DNA of 64,000 nt, from positions 1,798,001-1,862,000 of the forward strand of contig NZ_CP013378.1 in NCBI RefSeq assembly GCF_001718415.1, in the 5' to 3' direction. Positions 7,843 to 21,814 of this stretch are shown here, piece after piece (position 1 is the stretch's first letter; every line of letters starts with the position of its first letter). A model generated the notes under the pieces. The model did no database searches and was not told the DNA's origin. It saw only the letters and a program-made list of their open reading frames with translations. The DNA comes from Burkholderia pseudomultivorans. Its GTDB lineage: Bacteria; Pseudomonadota; Gammaproteobacteria; Burkholderiales; Burkholderiaceae. The translations under genes were made by a program, and so were the position numbers.

Positions 7843-8511
7843 ATGGCCATCCCCACCGGCGTAGTCCACTATCTCGAAAGCGGCGATGCAATCACGCACG
7901 CCGTCGCCTATGTGCTGCTGGCGATGTCCGTCGCCAGCTGGTGTTTCCTCCTGATGAAAGCCTGGCTGCTGGTGCGCGCGAAGCGGCAGGGGCCGCGCGC
8001 GCTCGCGGCGTTCTGGCACGCGCCGTCGCTCGACGCCGGCATCGCGGCGCTGAGCGGCGCCGACCGCGAGCGCGTGTTCGTGCCGCTCGCCGAAGCCGCG
8101 CGCGATGCGGCCGACGCGCACGATCCAGCCGCGCTGGGCGCGCGCGTCGAGCGTGCCGAGCGCGTGCTGCGTGCGCTGCGCCACGCGATGCTGCGCTCGC
8201 AGCGGCGCCTCGAGTTCGGCCAGGTGCTGCTCGCGTCGATCGGCAGCACCGCGCCGTTCGTCGGGCTGCTCGGCACCGTATGGGGCATCTACCATGCGCT
8301 CGGCAGCATCGCCGCGAGCGGGCAGGCGCAGATCGAGAACGTCGCGGGGCCGGTCGGCGAGGCGCTGATCATGACCGCGTTCGGGCTCGTCGTCGCGATT
8401 CCGGCCGTGCTCGCTTACAACATCCTCGGGCGGCTCGTGCGGCAGCTCGCCGAGGAACTCGACGGCTTCGCGCGCGACCTGCACGTATTCGTGTGCGCGC
8501 AGGACGCGTGA
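7843..8511 (+). CDS. exbB: ExbB/TolQ/MotA-family proton channel protein
   Basis: This 222-residue inner-membrane protein has three hydrophobic segments (about 18-38, 125-150 and 170-197), as in ExbB and TolQ. The conserved core ASIGSTAPFVGLLGTVWGIYHALG lies near 128-151, and GPVGEALIMTAFGLVVAIPAVLAYN near 168-192. With the next gene it should form the proton channel that energises TonB- or Tol-dependent outer-membrane processes. No tonB, tolA or tolB gene is adjacent, so ExbB is preferred over TolQ only by sequence impression. The gene starts at 7843. Confidence 0.82.
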   Translation: MAIPTGVVHYLESGDAITHAVAYVLLAMSVASWCFLLMKAWLLVRAKRQGPRALAAFWHAPSLDAGIAALSGADRERVFVPLAEAARDAADAHDPAALGARVERAERVLRALRHAMLRSQRRLEFGQVLLASIGSTAPFVGLLGTVWGIYHALGSIAASGQAQIENVAGPVGEALIMTAFGLVVAIPAVLAYNILGRLVRQLAEELDGFARDLHVFVCAQDA

Positions 8512-8529
8512 CGCGCGGGAGGAGCGACC

Positions 8530-8973
8530 ATGGCATTCGGCGGACTCGAGCACCACAAGACTTCCGCACCGATGGCGGAGATCAACATGACGCCGCTGAT
8601 CGACGTGATGCTGGTGCTGCTCGTGATCTTCATCATCACCGCGCCGCTGATGACGCACGCGATCCGGCTCGACCTGCCGAAGGTTGCGGCGAACGTCGCG
8701 CGCGACACGCCGCAGTCCGTCACGCTGTCGATCGACGATGCGGGCAAGCTGTACTGGGACGACACGCCGGTCGCGCTCGACGCGCTGCCGGCGCGCTTCC
8801 GGGCCGCCGCCGCGGGCGGCGCGCCGCCCGAGCTGCGGCTGCGTGCATCGCGCGCGACGCGCTACGACGTGATCGCGCAGGTGATGGGCGACGCCCAGGC
8901 GGCCGGCCTCACGCGCATCGGCTTCGTGACCGACATGCCGCCGGCGGGCGCCGCGGCCCCGGCGAGCCGCTGA
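8530..8973 (+). CDS. exbD: ExbD/TolR-family protein
   Basis: The 147-residue partner of the preceding ExbB-like protein has one N-terminal transmembrane helix (about 22-43) and a periplasmic domain. The family's essential membrane aspartate is Asp25 in MTPLIDVMLVLL. A GGAGG-like ribosome binding site precedes the ATG. It follows exbB by 18 bases, so both are surely one operon. It could be TolR instead. Confidence 0.85.
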   Translation: MAFGGLEHHKTSAPMAEINMTPLIDVMLVLLVIFIITAPLMTHAIRLDLPKVAANVARDTPQSVTLSIDDAGKLYWDDTPVALDALPARFRAAAAGGAPPELRLRASRATRYDVIAQVMGDAQAAGLTRIGFVTDMPPAGAAAPASR

Positions 8974-9047
8974 GCGGACCGGCGGGCAGCGCGCCGCGCG
9001 ATCCGGCCGCTCGCCGCGAGACCGGCCGTATGGGCCGGCGCGGACGG

Positions 9048-11852
<2,805 letters not shown>

Positions 11853-11890
11853 CGGCCGCCGGCCGTCGGGTGCACACAGAAGGAGCGAAG

Positions 11891-12442
11891 GTGATCCGCA
11901 GATCGTTTTTGATGCTCGTCGGCAGCGCGGTCGCGCTGTCGGCATGCGGTTTCCAGTTGCGCGGCCAGCAGGACTACGCGTTCAAGCGCCTGCTGATCGC
12001 CGGCGCACCGGCGGCCGTGTCGGCGCGGCTGACGCGACTCGTCGAGGCCGGCAGCGACACGAAGATCGTCAAGTCGCCGGACGACGCCGACGCGGTGCTG
12101 CGCATGTGGGAATCGCGCGGCCAGAACACGCTGACGCTCAACCAGTACGGTTCCGCGCAGGAATACGCGCTGTTCTATACGCTGAACTACACGCTGACGA
12201 GCAAGGACGGCACCGTGCTGATTCCGCCGAGCGCGATCGCGCTGAACCGCGCGATGACGTACAGCGACCAGTACACGAACGCGAAGGCGCAGGAAGCCGA
12301 CATCCTGTACGGCGACATGCAGAACGACGCGGTCGACCAGCTGATGCGGCGTCTCGCAATCGTGCATTCGCTGACGCCGGCGCCGGAGGACGTGGTGCCG
12401 GGCGTTGCGCCGCGCGCGCCGCTGCCGCCGCCGCCGCTTTGA
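11891..12442 (+). CDS. lptE: LPS-assembly lipoprotein LptE
   Basis: LptE (183 residues) plugs the LptD barrel and helps deliver lipopolysaccharide to the outer leaflet. It starts at the GTG at 11891 behind AAGGAGCGAAG. The signal peptide ends in the lipobox LSAC (Cys19), followed by GFQLRG, the family hallmark. The C-terminus is Pro/Ala-rich. It lies 38 bases after leuS and 18 before holA; this gene order supports the call despite the family's low sequence conservation. Confidence 0.9.
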   Translation: MIRRSFLMLVGSAVALSACGFQLRGQQDYAFKRLLIAGAPAAVSARLTRLVEAGSDTKIVKSPDDADAVLRMWESRGQNTLTLNQYGSAQEYALFYTLNYTLTSKDGTVLIPPSAIALNRAMTYSDQYTNAKAQEADILYGDMQNDAVDQLMRRLAIVHSLTPAPEDVVPGVAPRAPLPPPPL

Positions 12443-12460
12443 TCTGCGCCGCACGCACCG

Positions 12461-13555
12461 ATGCAATTGCGACTTGATGCACTGGAGCCGCACCTCGCGA
12501 AGGGGTTGGCCGGGCTCTACACCGTGTACGGCGACGAGCCGCTGCTCGCGCAGGAAGCGTGCGACCGCATTCGCGCGGCCGCACGCGCGGCCGGCTTCAC
12601 CGAGCGTTCGGTGCATACGGTCGAGCGCGGCTTCGACTGGAGCGTGCTGCTCGGCGCGACGCAGGCGATGTCGCTGTTCGGCGAGCGCCAGCTGATCGAG
12701 CTGCGCATTCCGTCGGGCAAGCCCGGCAAGGAAGGCGCCGACGCGCTGAAGACGCTTGCGGCCACGCCGAATCCCGATGCGCTGATGCTCGTCACGCTGC
12801 CGCGTCTCGACGCGGCGACGCAGAAGTCCGCGTGGTTCATCGCGCTGTCGAACGGCGGCGTCGCGCTGAAGATCGATCCGGTCGACCGCGCGCAGCTGCC
12901 GAACTGGATCGGCCAGCGGCTCGCGATGCAGGGCCAGCGCGTCGCAGCCGGCGACGACGGTCGGCGCGCGCTGCAGTTCATCGCGGAGCGCGTCGAGGGC
13001 AACCTGCTCGCCGCGCACCAGGAAATCCAGAAGCTCGGGCTGCTCTATCCGCAGGGCGCGCTGTCGTTCGAGCAGGTGCACGACGCGGTGCTGAACGTCG
13101 CGCGCTATGACGTGTTCAAGCTGAACGAAGCGATGCTCGCCGGCGACGCCGCGCGGCTCGCGCGGATGATCGACGGGCTCAAGGGCGAGGGCGAGGCGAT
13201 CGTGCTCGTGATGTGGGCCGTCGTCGAGGAGCTGCGCACGCTGCTGCGGATCAAGCGCGGTGCGAACGCCGGCAAGCCGCTGGCGACGCTGCTGCGCGAG
13301 AACCGCGTGTGGGGCCCGCGCGAGCGGCTGATCGGTCCCGCGCTGAACCGCGTGTCCGAGGCCGTGCTGGAGAAGGCGCTCGCGTTTGCCGCGAAGCTCG
13401 ACCGCCAGGTGAAGGGCCTCACGGCCGTCACGCCGGGCCGCCGCACGCAGGACGAGCCGCCGCCCGATCCGTGGGACGGGCTGTTCCAGCTCGCGATGAC
13501 GGTTGCGGGCGCCCACGGCGAGCGACCGCCGACCGCGGGGCGCATGCGGCGTTAG
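12461..13555 (+). CDS. holA: DNA polymerase III delta subunit
   Basis: HolA (364 residues) is the delta subunit of the clamp loader that opens the beta sliding clamp. Recognisable parts are the N-terminal [19 protein letters not shown] segment (residues about 18-36), the [16 protein letters not shown] segment near 109-124 and the C-terminal collar helices. The Walker A motif is degenerate, as is normal for delta. The position after lptE is conserved in many proteobacteria. The C-terminus is slightly longer than in E. coli (343). Confidence 0.92.
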   Translation: MQLRLDALEPHLAKGLAGLYTVYGDEPLLAQEACDRIRAAARAAGFTERSVHTVERGFDWSVLLGATQAMSLFGERQLIELRIPSGKPGKEGADALKTLAATPNPDALMLVTLPRLDAATQKSAWFIALSNGGVALKIDPVDRAQLPNWIGQRLAMQGQRVAAGDDGRRALQFIAERVEGNLLAAHQEIQKLGLLYPQGALSFEQVHDAVLNVARYDVFKLNEAMLAGDAARLARMIDGLKGEGEAIVLVMWAVVEELRTLLRIKRGANAGKPLATLLRENRVWGPRERLIGPALNRVSEAVLEKALAFAAKLDRQVKGLTAVTPGRRTQDEPPPDPWDGLFQLAMTVAGAHGERPPTAGRMRR

Positions 13556-13695
13556 GTCCCGTTCGGGCCTTCAGCGCGCGGCGGGCAACCCGCATACAAT
13601 GCTTCGAAAAGTGGGGCCGCCGTCCCCGGACGGCCGTCCCGCGCTCTCCCCACGAATTCACGCCGCCGAGCGCGGCTCGCTTCTCGAGTCACATG

Positions 13696-14967
13696 ATGGA
13701 TATCGATCAGTACATGACCGACCTGGGCCGCCGCGCCCGGCATGCTTCCCGTGCGATGGCGCGCGCCAGCACGGCCGCGAAGAACGCGGCGCTCGAAGCC
13801 GTGGCGCACGCGATCGAACGCGATGCGCAGGCGCTGAAGGATGCGAATGCGCGCGACGTCGCACGCGCCCGCGAAAAGGGGCTCGATGCGGCGTTCGTCG
13901 ATCGCCTGACGCTGTCGGACAAGGCGCTGAAGACGATGGTCGAAGGGCTGCGCCAGGTTGCGTCGCTCGCCGATCCGATCGGCGAGATCGGCAATCTGAA
14001 GTTCCGTCCGAGCGGGATCCAGGTCGGCCAGATGCGCGTGCCGCTCGGCGTGATCGGCATCATCTACGAATCGCGCCCGAACGTGACGATCGACGCGGCC
14101 GCGCTGTGCCTGAAGTCGGGCAACGCGACGATCCTGCGCGGCGGCTCCGAGGCGCTCGAATCGAACACCGCGCTCGCCAGGCTGATCGGCGAAGGGCTGG
14201 CCGCCGCCGGCCTGCCGCAGGACGCGGTGCAGGTCGTCGAGACCGCCGATCGCGCGGCGGTCGGCAAGCTGATCACGATGACCGAATACGTCGACGTGAT
14301 CGTGCCGCGCGGCGGCAAGAGCCTGATCGAGCGCCTGATCAACGAGGCGCGCGTGCCGATGATCAAGCACCTCGACGGCATCTGCCACGTCTACGTCGAC
14401 GATCGCGCGGATCTCGACAAGGCGCTGACCGTCTGCGACAACGCGAAGACGCATCGCTACGGCACCTGCAACACGATGGAGACGCTGCTCGTCGCGAGCG
14501 GCATCGCGGCGAAGGTGCTGCCGCTGCTCGGCAAGGTCTATCGCGACAAGCAGGTCGAACTGCGCGTCGACGCGGCCGCGCGCGCGGTGCTTGCCGAAGC
14601 CGGCATCGGCCCGCTCGTCGATGCGACCGAGGACGACTGGCACACCGAGTATCTCGCGCCGGTGCTCGCGATCAAGATCGTCGACGGCCTCGACGCAGCG
14701 ATCGAGCACATCAACCACTACGGCTCGCATCACACCGATGCGATCGTTACCGAGGATCACGACCGTGCGATGCGCTTCCTGCGCGAAGTCGATTCGGCGA
14801 GCGTGATGGTCAACGCGTCGACGCGCTTCGCGGACGGCTTCGAATTCGGCCTCGGCGCGGAAATCGGCATTTCGAACGACAAGCTGCACGCGCGCGGCCC
14901 GGTCGGCCTCGAAGGGCTGACGTCGCTGAAGTACGTGGTGCTCGGGCACGGCGAAGGCCGCCAGTAA
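13696..14967 (+). CDS. proA: Gamma-glutamyl phosphate reductase
   Basis: ProA (423 residues) reduces gamma-glutamyl phosphate with NADPH to glutamate-5-semialdehyde in proline synthesis. It has an aldehyde-dehydrogenase-like fold: [22 protein letters not shown] sequence near 113-130, and the catalytic Cys at about 258 in [12 protein letters not shown]. Two adjacent ATG codons (13693, 13696) are possible, and [15 protein letters not shown] is chosen. The open frame upstream (from 13213) is only the overlap with holA in another frame. Confidence 0.95.
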   Translation: MDIDQYMTDLGRRARHASRAMARASTAAKNAALEAVAHAIERDAQALKDANARDVARAREKGLDAAFVDRLTLSDKALKTMVEGLRQVASLADPIGEIGNLKFRPSGIQVGQMRVPLGVIGIIYESRPNVTIDAAALCLKSGNATILRGGSEALESNTALARLIGEGLAAAGLPQDAVQVVETADRAAVGKLITMTEYVDVIVPRGGKSLIERLINEARVPMIKHLDGICHVYVDDRADLDKALTVCDNAKTHRYGTCNTMETLLVASGIAAKVLPLLGKVYRDKQVELRVDAAARAVLAEAGIGPLVDATEDDWHTEYLAPVLAIKIVDGLDAAIEHINHYGSHHTDAIVTEDHDRAMRFLREVDSASVMVNASTRFADGFEFGLGAEIGISNDKLHARGPVGLEGLTSLKYVVLGHGEGRQ

Positions 14968-15003
14968 CGCAGAACGCAAAACACAAGGCGAGGCGCACAA
15001 CCG

Positions 15004-15426
15004 ATGGCAATGCTCTGGGTCAAGACGTTCCATATCGTTCTGATTGCCGCGTGGTTCGCGGGGCTGTTCTACCTGCCGCGCATCTACGTGAACCTCGCGA
15101 TGGAGACCGATCCGGCTGCGGTGCGGCGCCTGCTGCTGATGGCGCGCAAGCTGTTCCGCTTCATGACGATGATCGCGGTGCCGGCGCTCGCCTGCGGGCT
15201 GTGGCTGTGGCTCGTGATCGGCATCGGCCAGGGGCAGGGCTGGATCCACGCGAAGGTGACGGTCGTGCTGCTGCTGGTGATCTACCACGCGTACTGCGGG
15301 CATCTGCTGAAGGTGTTCGAGCGCGGCGAGAACCGCCGCACCGACAAGTGGTATCGCGTATTCAACGAGCTGCCGGTGCTCGGCATGCTGATCGCGGTCG
15401 CGCTGGTCGTGATCAAGCCGTTCTGA
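15004..15426 (+). CDS. HemJ-like membrane protein (CopD/UPF0093 family)
   Basis: This 140-residue inner-membrane protein has about four helices. It matches the HemJ family, which oxidises protoporphyrinogen IX to protoporphyrin IX in heme synthesis: WVKTFHIVLIAAWFAGLFYLPR at 5-26 includes the conserved His10, and WIHAKVTVVLLLVIYHAYCG lies at about 80-99. The start at 15004 is short and clean. It follows proA by 36 bases, probably as one transcript. HemJ function is inferred from the family. Confidence 0.8.
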   Translation: MAMLWVKTFHIVLIAAWFAGLFYLPRIYVNLAMETDPAAVRRLLLMARKLFRFMTMIAVPALACGLWLWLVIGIGQGQGWIHAKVTVVLLLVIYHAYCGHLLKVFERGENRRTDKWYRVFNELPVLGMLIAVALVVIKPF

Positions 15427-15480
15427 GCGAATGCGCCGGCGAACCCGCCGGCGGCGCGGCCCGCTTGCCTGTCATTGCGC

Positions 15481-15504
15481 AACGGCGTCCCTCGGGGCGC
15501 CGTT
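15481..15504 (+). terminator. Weak terminator after the HemJ-like gene
   Basis: AACGGCG and CGCCGTT enclose TCCC/GGGG, giving a stem of about 11 bp with a short loop, followed by only TTTG. It lies between convergent genes. Confidence 0.45.
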
Positions 15505-15528
15505 TGTCGTATACGACGCCGGCGGCGG

Positions 15529-16377
15529 CTAGTCCTTCGCGCCGTCGTCGATCCGGCGGCGCGTGATCGCTTCCTTCGCGCGGCCGACGCGCTCCATCAG
15601 CGCGGGGCCGCGCGACAGCGCGACGCCGACCGCGAGGATGTCGCCGATCGCCAGATGCGACATCCGCGACGTCATCGGCGAGAACACGTCGGTTTCCTCG
15701 GCGATGTTCGATGCGAGGCTGACCGTCGCGAGCTTCGCGAGCGGCGAATGGCTGTGCGTAATCGCGACGACTTTCGCGCCGCATGCGAGCGCCGCGCGCG
15801 CGGCGTCGACGATGTCGCGCGTGCGGCCCGTGTTCGAGATCGCGACGACGACGTCCTGCGGCCCGAGCAGCGCGGCCGACATCGAGAACGTATGCGGGTC
15901 CGAATACGCGACGCTCGGTACGCCGAGCCGGAAGAACTTGTGCTGGATGTCCTGCGCGGCGATGCCCGAGCCGCCCGCACCGTAGAACTCGATGCGCGAT
16001 GCATTCGACAACAGCGCGATCGCCTCGGCGACGCTGCCCGCCGACAGGCTGTTGCGCACCTCGATCAGCGCGCCGATCGTGCGGTCGAACACCTTGCCGA
16101 TGATGCCGGGCGCGGGCTCGTCGGGCTCGACGTCGCGATACACGGACGACACGCCCGGCGCGACGCTCTGCGCGAGCCGGATCTTGAATTCGCGAAAGCC
16201 GCTGCAGCCGAGCGCCTGGCAGAAGCGCGCGATGGTCGGCTGGCTGACGCCCGCGCGCGTCGACAGTTCGGTCATCGCGAGGTCGAGCACCTCTCGCGGC
16301 GCGGCGAGGATGTAGTCGGCAAGCTTGCGCTCGGACGGGCGGAGTTCGGCGCGGATCGCTTCGATGCGGGGCAGCAT
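15529..16377 (-). CDS. hexR: RpiR-family regulator HexR
   Basis: This is a 282-residue regulator with an N-terminal RpiR helix-turn-helix (about 1-77, RAGVSQPTIARFCQALGCSGF at 41-61) and a C-terminal sugar-isomerase (SIS) domain (about 125-255, EFYGAGGSGIAAQDIQHKFFRLG). It matches HexR, which in Pseudomonas and relatives binds 2-keto-3-deoxy-6-phosphogluconate and represses central glucose genes. It is divergent from edd-eda, whose product intermediate is that ligand. The intergenic palindrome at 16430-16444 is its likely operator. Confidence 0.88.
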   Translation of the reverse strand: MLPRIEAIRAELRPSERKLADYILAAPREVLDLAMTELSTRAGVSQPTIARFCQALGCSGFREFKIRLAQSVAPGVSSVYRDVEPDEPAPGIIGKVFDRTIGALIEVRNSLSAGSVAEAIALLSNASRIEFYGAGGSGIAAQDIQHKFFRLGVPSVAYSDPHTFSMSAALLGPQDVVVAISNTGRTRDIVDAARAALACGAKVVAITHSHSPLAKLATVSLASNIAEETDVFSPMTSRMSHLAIGDILAVGVALSRGPALMERVGRAKEAITRRRIDDGAKD

Positions 16378-16429
16378 GGGACGGCAGATGGAAATCGGGT
16401 TCGGATGAGCGAGTGTATCTCAATCGAAT

Positions 16430-16444
16430 TGTAGAAAATCTACA
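16430..16444. promoter_or_regulatory. Putative HexR operator 1
   Basis: A perfect 6-3-6 inverted repeat, TGTAGA AAA TCTACA, lies 53 bases upstream of hexR. Known HexR sites in other proteobacteria are A+T-rich palindromes with TGTA...TACA ends, which this matches. It probably serves autoregulation and/or edd control. Confidence 0.65.
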
Positions 16445-16572
16445 TGAAAATACTAGCGGGAATAGGCGATCTTCCTCGCGATGGTCGTCACGCTAATTAG
16501 GGTTTTCACTAGTTATAGCCTTGATGCTAGCGGGAATGAGGATTGCAGCCGGTTCGATCTGCATTGCGTGCT

Positions 16573-16587
16573 TGTAGTTTTTCTACT
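16573..16587. promoter_or_regulatory. Putative HexR operator 2
   Basis: TGTAGTTTTTCTACT keeps the TGTAG...CTAC ends of the first site with one end mismatch and the same 15-base span. It lies 84 bases before edd. In the region between the two sites an 11-base direct repeat, CTAGCGGGAAT, occurs at 16453-16463 and 16527-16537; its role is unknown. Confidence 0.5.
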
Positions 16588-16670
16588 AGACTGCCTTCGT
16601 TCGGTCGACGCACTCGACCGTCCCCACGATTCCAACCGCCGGCGTCGGCCGGCATACAGGAGCGCCCAGC

Positions 16671-18527
<1,857 letters not shown>

Positions 18528-18553
18528 TTCCAGGGATTCAAGGAGAAGCATCG

Positions 18554-19180
18554 ATGAAGACGATTGGTGAAATCGTGAAGCTGGGCCCGGTGATTCCGGT
18601 GCTCGCATTCGACTCGGTCGAGCAGGGCGAACACGTGTCGCGTGCGTTGCACGCGGGCGGCGTGAAGGTGCTCGAGATCACGCTGCGCACGCCGGCCGGC
18701 CTGGAGGCGATCCAGCGCGCGAGCCAGCTCGCGGACGACATCGTCGTCGGCGTCGGCACGATCACGAAGCCCGAGCACTGCGAGCAGGCCAGGCGCGCGG
18801 GCGCGAAGTTCGGCGTGTCGCCGGGCCTGACGAAGGAACTGCACCTCGCGTCGCTCGACGCGGGCCTGCCGCTGCTGCCGGGCGTGATGACGCCGAGCGA
18901 CATCATCCAGGCGCTCGAATTCGGCTACGAGATCGTCAAGTTCTTCCCCGCGCAGCAGGCCGGCGGCGTGCCGATGCTGCAGGCATTCCACGGGCCGTTC
19001 CCGACGCTGAAGTTCTGCCCGACCGGCGGCATCTCCGCCGACACCGCGCCGAATTTCCTGAAGCTGCCGAACGTCGTCTGCGTCGGCGGTTCCTGGCTCA
19101 CGCCGAAGGCCGCGCTTGCCGCGCAGGACTGGGCCGAAGTCACGCGTCTCGCGCAAGCGGCCAGCCAGCTGCCCCGTTAA
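18554..19180 (+). CDS. eda: KDPG aldolase
   Basis: Eda (208 residues) cleaves 2-keto-3-deoxy-6-phosphogluconate to pyruvate and glyceraldehyde-3-phosphate. It is a class I TIM-barrel aldolase: catalytic Glu41 lies in LEITLRTP and the Schiff-base Lys129 in GYEIVKFFPA. GTITKP and the phosphate-binding PTGGIS are also present. An AGGAG site lies before the ATG at 18554. It is co-transcribed with edd and ends at a strong terminator. Confidence 0.96.
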   Translation: MKTIGEIVKLGPVIPVLAFDSVEQGEHVSRALHAGGVKVLEITLRTPAGLEAIQRASQLADDIVVGVGTITKPEHCEQARRAGAKFGVSPGLTKELHLASLDAGLPLLPGVMTPSDIIQALEFGYEIVKFFPAQQAGGVPMLQAFHGPFPTLKFCPTGGISADTAPNFLKLPNVVCVGGSWLTPKAALAAQDWAEVTRLAQAASQLPR

Positions 19181-19204
19181 GGTTTGTACGAAACGGCAGT
19201 TTCA

Positions 19205-19248
19205 CCCTCGGAAGACGAGCGCTTAGTGCTTGTTTTCCGAGGGTTTTT
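19205..19248 (+). terminator. Terminator of edd-eda
   Basis: A perfect 9-bp stem (CCCTCGGAA / TTCCGAGGG) with a 21-base loop is followed by TTTTT. Confidence 0.8.
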
Positions 19249-19255
19249 GCTGATG

Positions 19256-19265
19256 GAACCGGTTC
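19256..19265. promoter_or_regulatory. Palindrome upstream of the gluconate permease
   Basis: The perfect palindrome GAACCGGTTC resembles the central part of LacI-family operators, including the gluconate repressor sites of enteric bacteria. It lies 138 bases before the permease start. No LacI-type gene is in the window, so this is speculative. Confidence 0.3.
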
Positions 19266-19403
19266 TATCCGCGGGCCGTAAAGATAAGTAAAATTCAGCG
19301 TCCCGAGCGGCAGGGGTTCGTCCGCTGTTTCGGAGACCTGCGCAGCCGGGCATACTCGCGTCAATCCGCGTCCGGTTCGAATAATCCCAAGGAGGAGTGC
19401 CAC

Positions 19404-20765
19404 ATGGGGGCTGTCCAAGGCAGCATGCTGCTCGTATTCACGCTGATCGCGATCGCCGCGCTGATCCTGATGATCGCGCGCTTCAAGATCTACCCGTTCC
19501 TGGTGCTGATCATCGTTTCGCTGGGCCTTGGCCTGGCCGTCGGCATGCCGATGGACAAGATCGTCAAGTCGTTCGAGACGGGCACGGGCGGCACGCTCGG
19601 CCACATTGCGATCGTCGTCGGCCTCGGCACGATGCTCGGCAAGATGATGGCCGAATCGGGCGGCGCCGAACGGATCGCGACCACGCTGATCGACTGGTTC
19701 GGTGAAAAGAACATCCACTGGGCGATGATGTTCGTCGCGATCATCGTCGGCCTGCCGGTGTTCTTCGAAGTCGGCTTCGTGCTGCTGATCCCGATCGCGT
19801 TCAACGTCGCGAAGCGTACCGGCAAGTCGCTGCTCGTCGTCGGCCTGCCGATGGTGGCCGGCCTGTCCGTCGTGCACGGGCTGATCCCGCCGCACCCGGC
19901 CGCGCTGCTCGCCGTCCAGCAATACGGCGCCGATATCGGCAAGACGATCGCCTTCGGCCTGATCGTCGGCGTGCCGACCGCGATCATCGCGGGCCCGGTG
20001 TTCGCGCTGACGATCTCGAAGTTCGTGAAGCTGCCGGAAAACAACCCGCTCGCCGCGCAGTTCGTCGATACGCACGCGGACGGCAAGCGCCGCGAACTGC
20101 CGGGCTTCGGCATCACGCTGTTTACGATTCTGCTGCCGGTCGTGCTGATGCTCGTCGGCAGCTGGGCCGACCTGGTGTTCGCGCCGAAATCGCTGCCGAA
20201 CAACCTGCTGCGCTTTGCCGGCAACTCGGACGTCGCGCTGCTGATCGCGGTGCTGGTGAGCTTCTTCACGTTCGGCAAGCTGCAAGGCTTCAATCGCGAC
20301 CAGATCCAGAAGTTCTGCGGCGAGTGCCTGGCGCCGATCGCCGGGATCACGCTGATCGTCGGCGCGGGCGGCGGCTTCGGCGGCGTCCTGCGCGACAGCG
20401 GGATCTCGCAGCAGATCGTCGAAACCGCGAAGCACGCGCATCTGTCGCCGCTGCTGCTCGGCTGGTTCGTCGCGGCGCTGATGCGTCTGGCGACGGGTTC
20501 GGCGACGGTCGCGATGACGACGGCCTGCGGCATCGTCGCGCCGATCGCGGCGGCGGCCGGCACGGCGGTCAGCCCGGAGCTGCTGGTGCTTGCCACCGGC
20601 TCGGGCTCGCTGATTTTCTCGCACGTGAACGACGGCGGTTTCTGGCTGATCAAGGAGTATTTCGGGATGACGGTCGGTCAAACCTTCAAGACCTGGTCGT
20701 TGCTCGAAACGATCATCTCGGTGCTTGGCCTCGGTTTCACGCTGGCGTTGAGCATGGTTCTGTAA
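19404..20765 (+). CDS. gntP: Gluconate:H+ symporter (GntP family)
   Basis: This 453-residue inner-membrane protein has 12-14 hydrophobic segments and belongs to the GntP gluconate permease family. Characteristic segments are GTGGTLGHIAIVVGLGTMLGKMMAESGGAERIA (about 53-85), PVFFEVGFVLLIPI (about 119-132), HGLIPPHPA and ATGSATVAMTTA. It has an AGGAG site before the ATG. It lies 13 bases before gluconokinase and downstream of edd-eda, so gluconate is the likely substrate. A separate promoter is likely because a terminator precedes it. Confidence 0.92.
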   Translation: MGAVQGSMLLVFTLIAIAALILMIARFKIYPFLVLIIVSLGLGLAVGMPMDKIVKSFETGTGGTLGHIAIVVGLGTMLGKMMAESGGAERIATTLIDWFGEKNIHWAMMFVAIIVGLPVFFEVGFVLLIPIAFNVAKRTGKSLLVVGLPMVAGLSVVHGLIPPHPAALLAVQQYGADIGKTIAFGLIVGVPTAIIAGPVFALTISKFVKLPENNPLAAQFVDTHADGKRRELPGFGITLFTILLPVVLMLVGSWADLVFAPKSLPNNLLRFAGNSDVALLIAVLVSFFTFGKLQGFNRDQIQKFCGECLAPIAGITLIVGAGGGFGGVLRDSGISQQIVETAKHAHLSPLLLGWFVAALMRLATGSATVAMTTACGIVAPIAAAAGTAVSPELLVLATGSGSLIFSHVNDGGFWLIKEYFGMTVGQTFKTWSLLETIISVLGLGFTLALSMVL

Positions 20766-20778
20766 CAAGGGGTAGTCA

Positions 20779-21282
20779 ATGATTCTGATCGCAATGGGCG
20801 TGTCGGGCGCGGGCAAATCGCGAATCGGCGAGATGCTGGCGGAACGCCTGTCGTGCAGCTTTACCGACGGCGACGCGTTTCACAGCGCGGCGAACAAGGA
20901 AAAGATGCACCACGGCATTCCGCTGACCGACGACGACCGCTGGCCGTGGCTGCGCGCGATTCGCGAGGCCATCGAGGCCAAGCAGCGCGCGGGCGAGACG
21001 GCGGTGTTCACGTGCTCGTCGCTGAAACGCTCGTATCGCGACGTGCTGCGCGGCAACGACACCGACGTGCGGTTCGTGTATCTGAAGGGTTCGTTCGAGG
21101 TATTGCGCGAGCGCCTGAAGGACCGCACCGGCCACTTCTTCGATCCGTCGCTGCTGCAGAGCCAGCTCGACACGCTCGAGGAGCCGGGCCCGGACGAAGC
21201 GATCGAGGTCAGCATCGAGCTGACGCCCGAGCAGATCGTCGACCAGGTGATGGTGAAGATCGGGTTCGCGCAGCAGCAGTGA
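20779..21282 (+). CDS. gntK: Gluconokinase
   Basis: The 167-residue kinase phosphorylates gluconate with ATP to 6-phosphogluconate, the substrate of the Edd enzyme encoded just upstream. The Walker A motif GVSGAGKS is at 7-14. FTDGDAFHSAANKEKMHHGIPLTDDDRWPWL (about 32-62) is the gluconokinase signature, and FTCSSLKRSYRDVLR follows. Length is typical of the thermoresistant type (about 175). It forms an operon with the permease. Confidence 0.95.
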   Translation: MILIAMGVSGAGKSRIGEMLAERLSCSFTDGDAFHSAANKEKMHHGIPLTDDDRWPWLRAIREAIEAKQRAGETAVFTCSSLKRSYRDVLRGNDTDVRFVYLKGSFEVLRERLKDRTGHFFDPSLLQSQLDTLEEPGPDEAIEVSIELTPEQIVDQVMVKIGFAQQQ

Positions 21283-21335
21283 CGGTGGGGCGGGAGGTCG
21301 ATCCCGCTGAAACCGGCTGATACGCCGATGCCAAG

Positions 21336-21370
21336 GGGCCGGGCCTGTTTTTACGGGGCTCGGCCCTTTT
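21336..21370 (+). terminator. Terminator of the gluconate operon
   Basis: A 10-bp stem (GGGCCGGGCC / GGCTCGGCCC, one G-U pair) encloses an 11-base loop and is followed by TTTT. Confidence 0.75.
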
Positions 21371-21454
21371 CGTTTGGATGCGTTCGGTTGCGGATTCGAA
21401 TGGAGCGGGGTGCCGCGCGTCATGCTTGCCGCGAAGTGTCGGCTCGTATCGAAA

Positions 21455-21730
21455 TCAGCTTCCGACGCGGGGAATCTTGCCGAATTTCCCGCCGGCGACC
21501 CATCCGCTGCCGGAGTCGCACCTGACCTTGGTGTACATGTCGACTTTGCCCGCCATGTCCATTCCGGGTTCGCAGTGTTCCGATGGTTGAAGGTAGAAGA
21601 TGACTTTTCCGTCGATGCTGTCGTAAACCGGGATGCGATCCTGCGCGATCCACGTTTCGTCGGGATGCGACGAGCAGCCGATCACCAGAATCGACAGCAA
21701 TGAAATGACGCTACTGCTTCGGATAGACAT
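21455..21730 (-). CDS. Small lipoprotein with SH3-like domain
   Basis: A 91-residue protein of unknown role. The start at 21730 gives a signal sequence MSIRSSSVISLLSILVIGC with lipobox VIGC, so Cys19 is probably lipidated. The remaining 72 residues include a pattern typical of bacterial SH3-like folds (R-I-P-V-Y-D-S-x-x-G-K-V-I near 34-46; W-V-A-G-G-K near the end). It has one internal Cys pair (ahead of EPGMDM and in VRCDSG). Its codon use is less G+C-biased than its neighbours. I do not recognise a specific family. Confidence 0.6.
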   Translation of the reverse strand: MSIRSSSVISLLSILVIGCSSHPDETWIAQDRIPVYDSIDGKVIFYLQPSEHCEPGMDMAGKVDMYTKVRCDSGSGWVAGGKFGKIPRVGS

Positions 21731-21814
21731 GTTCGGCAACCAGTCGTCGTGAGCGTGAATCCTGTCGTCTGCGTGGCGGGACAGAGGGCCCAAAAGGATT
21801 CGCTTCAAACCGTC

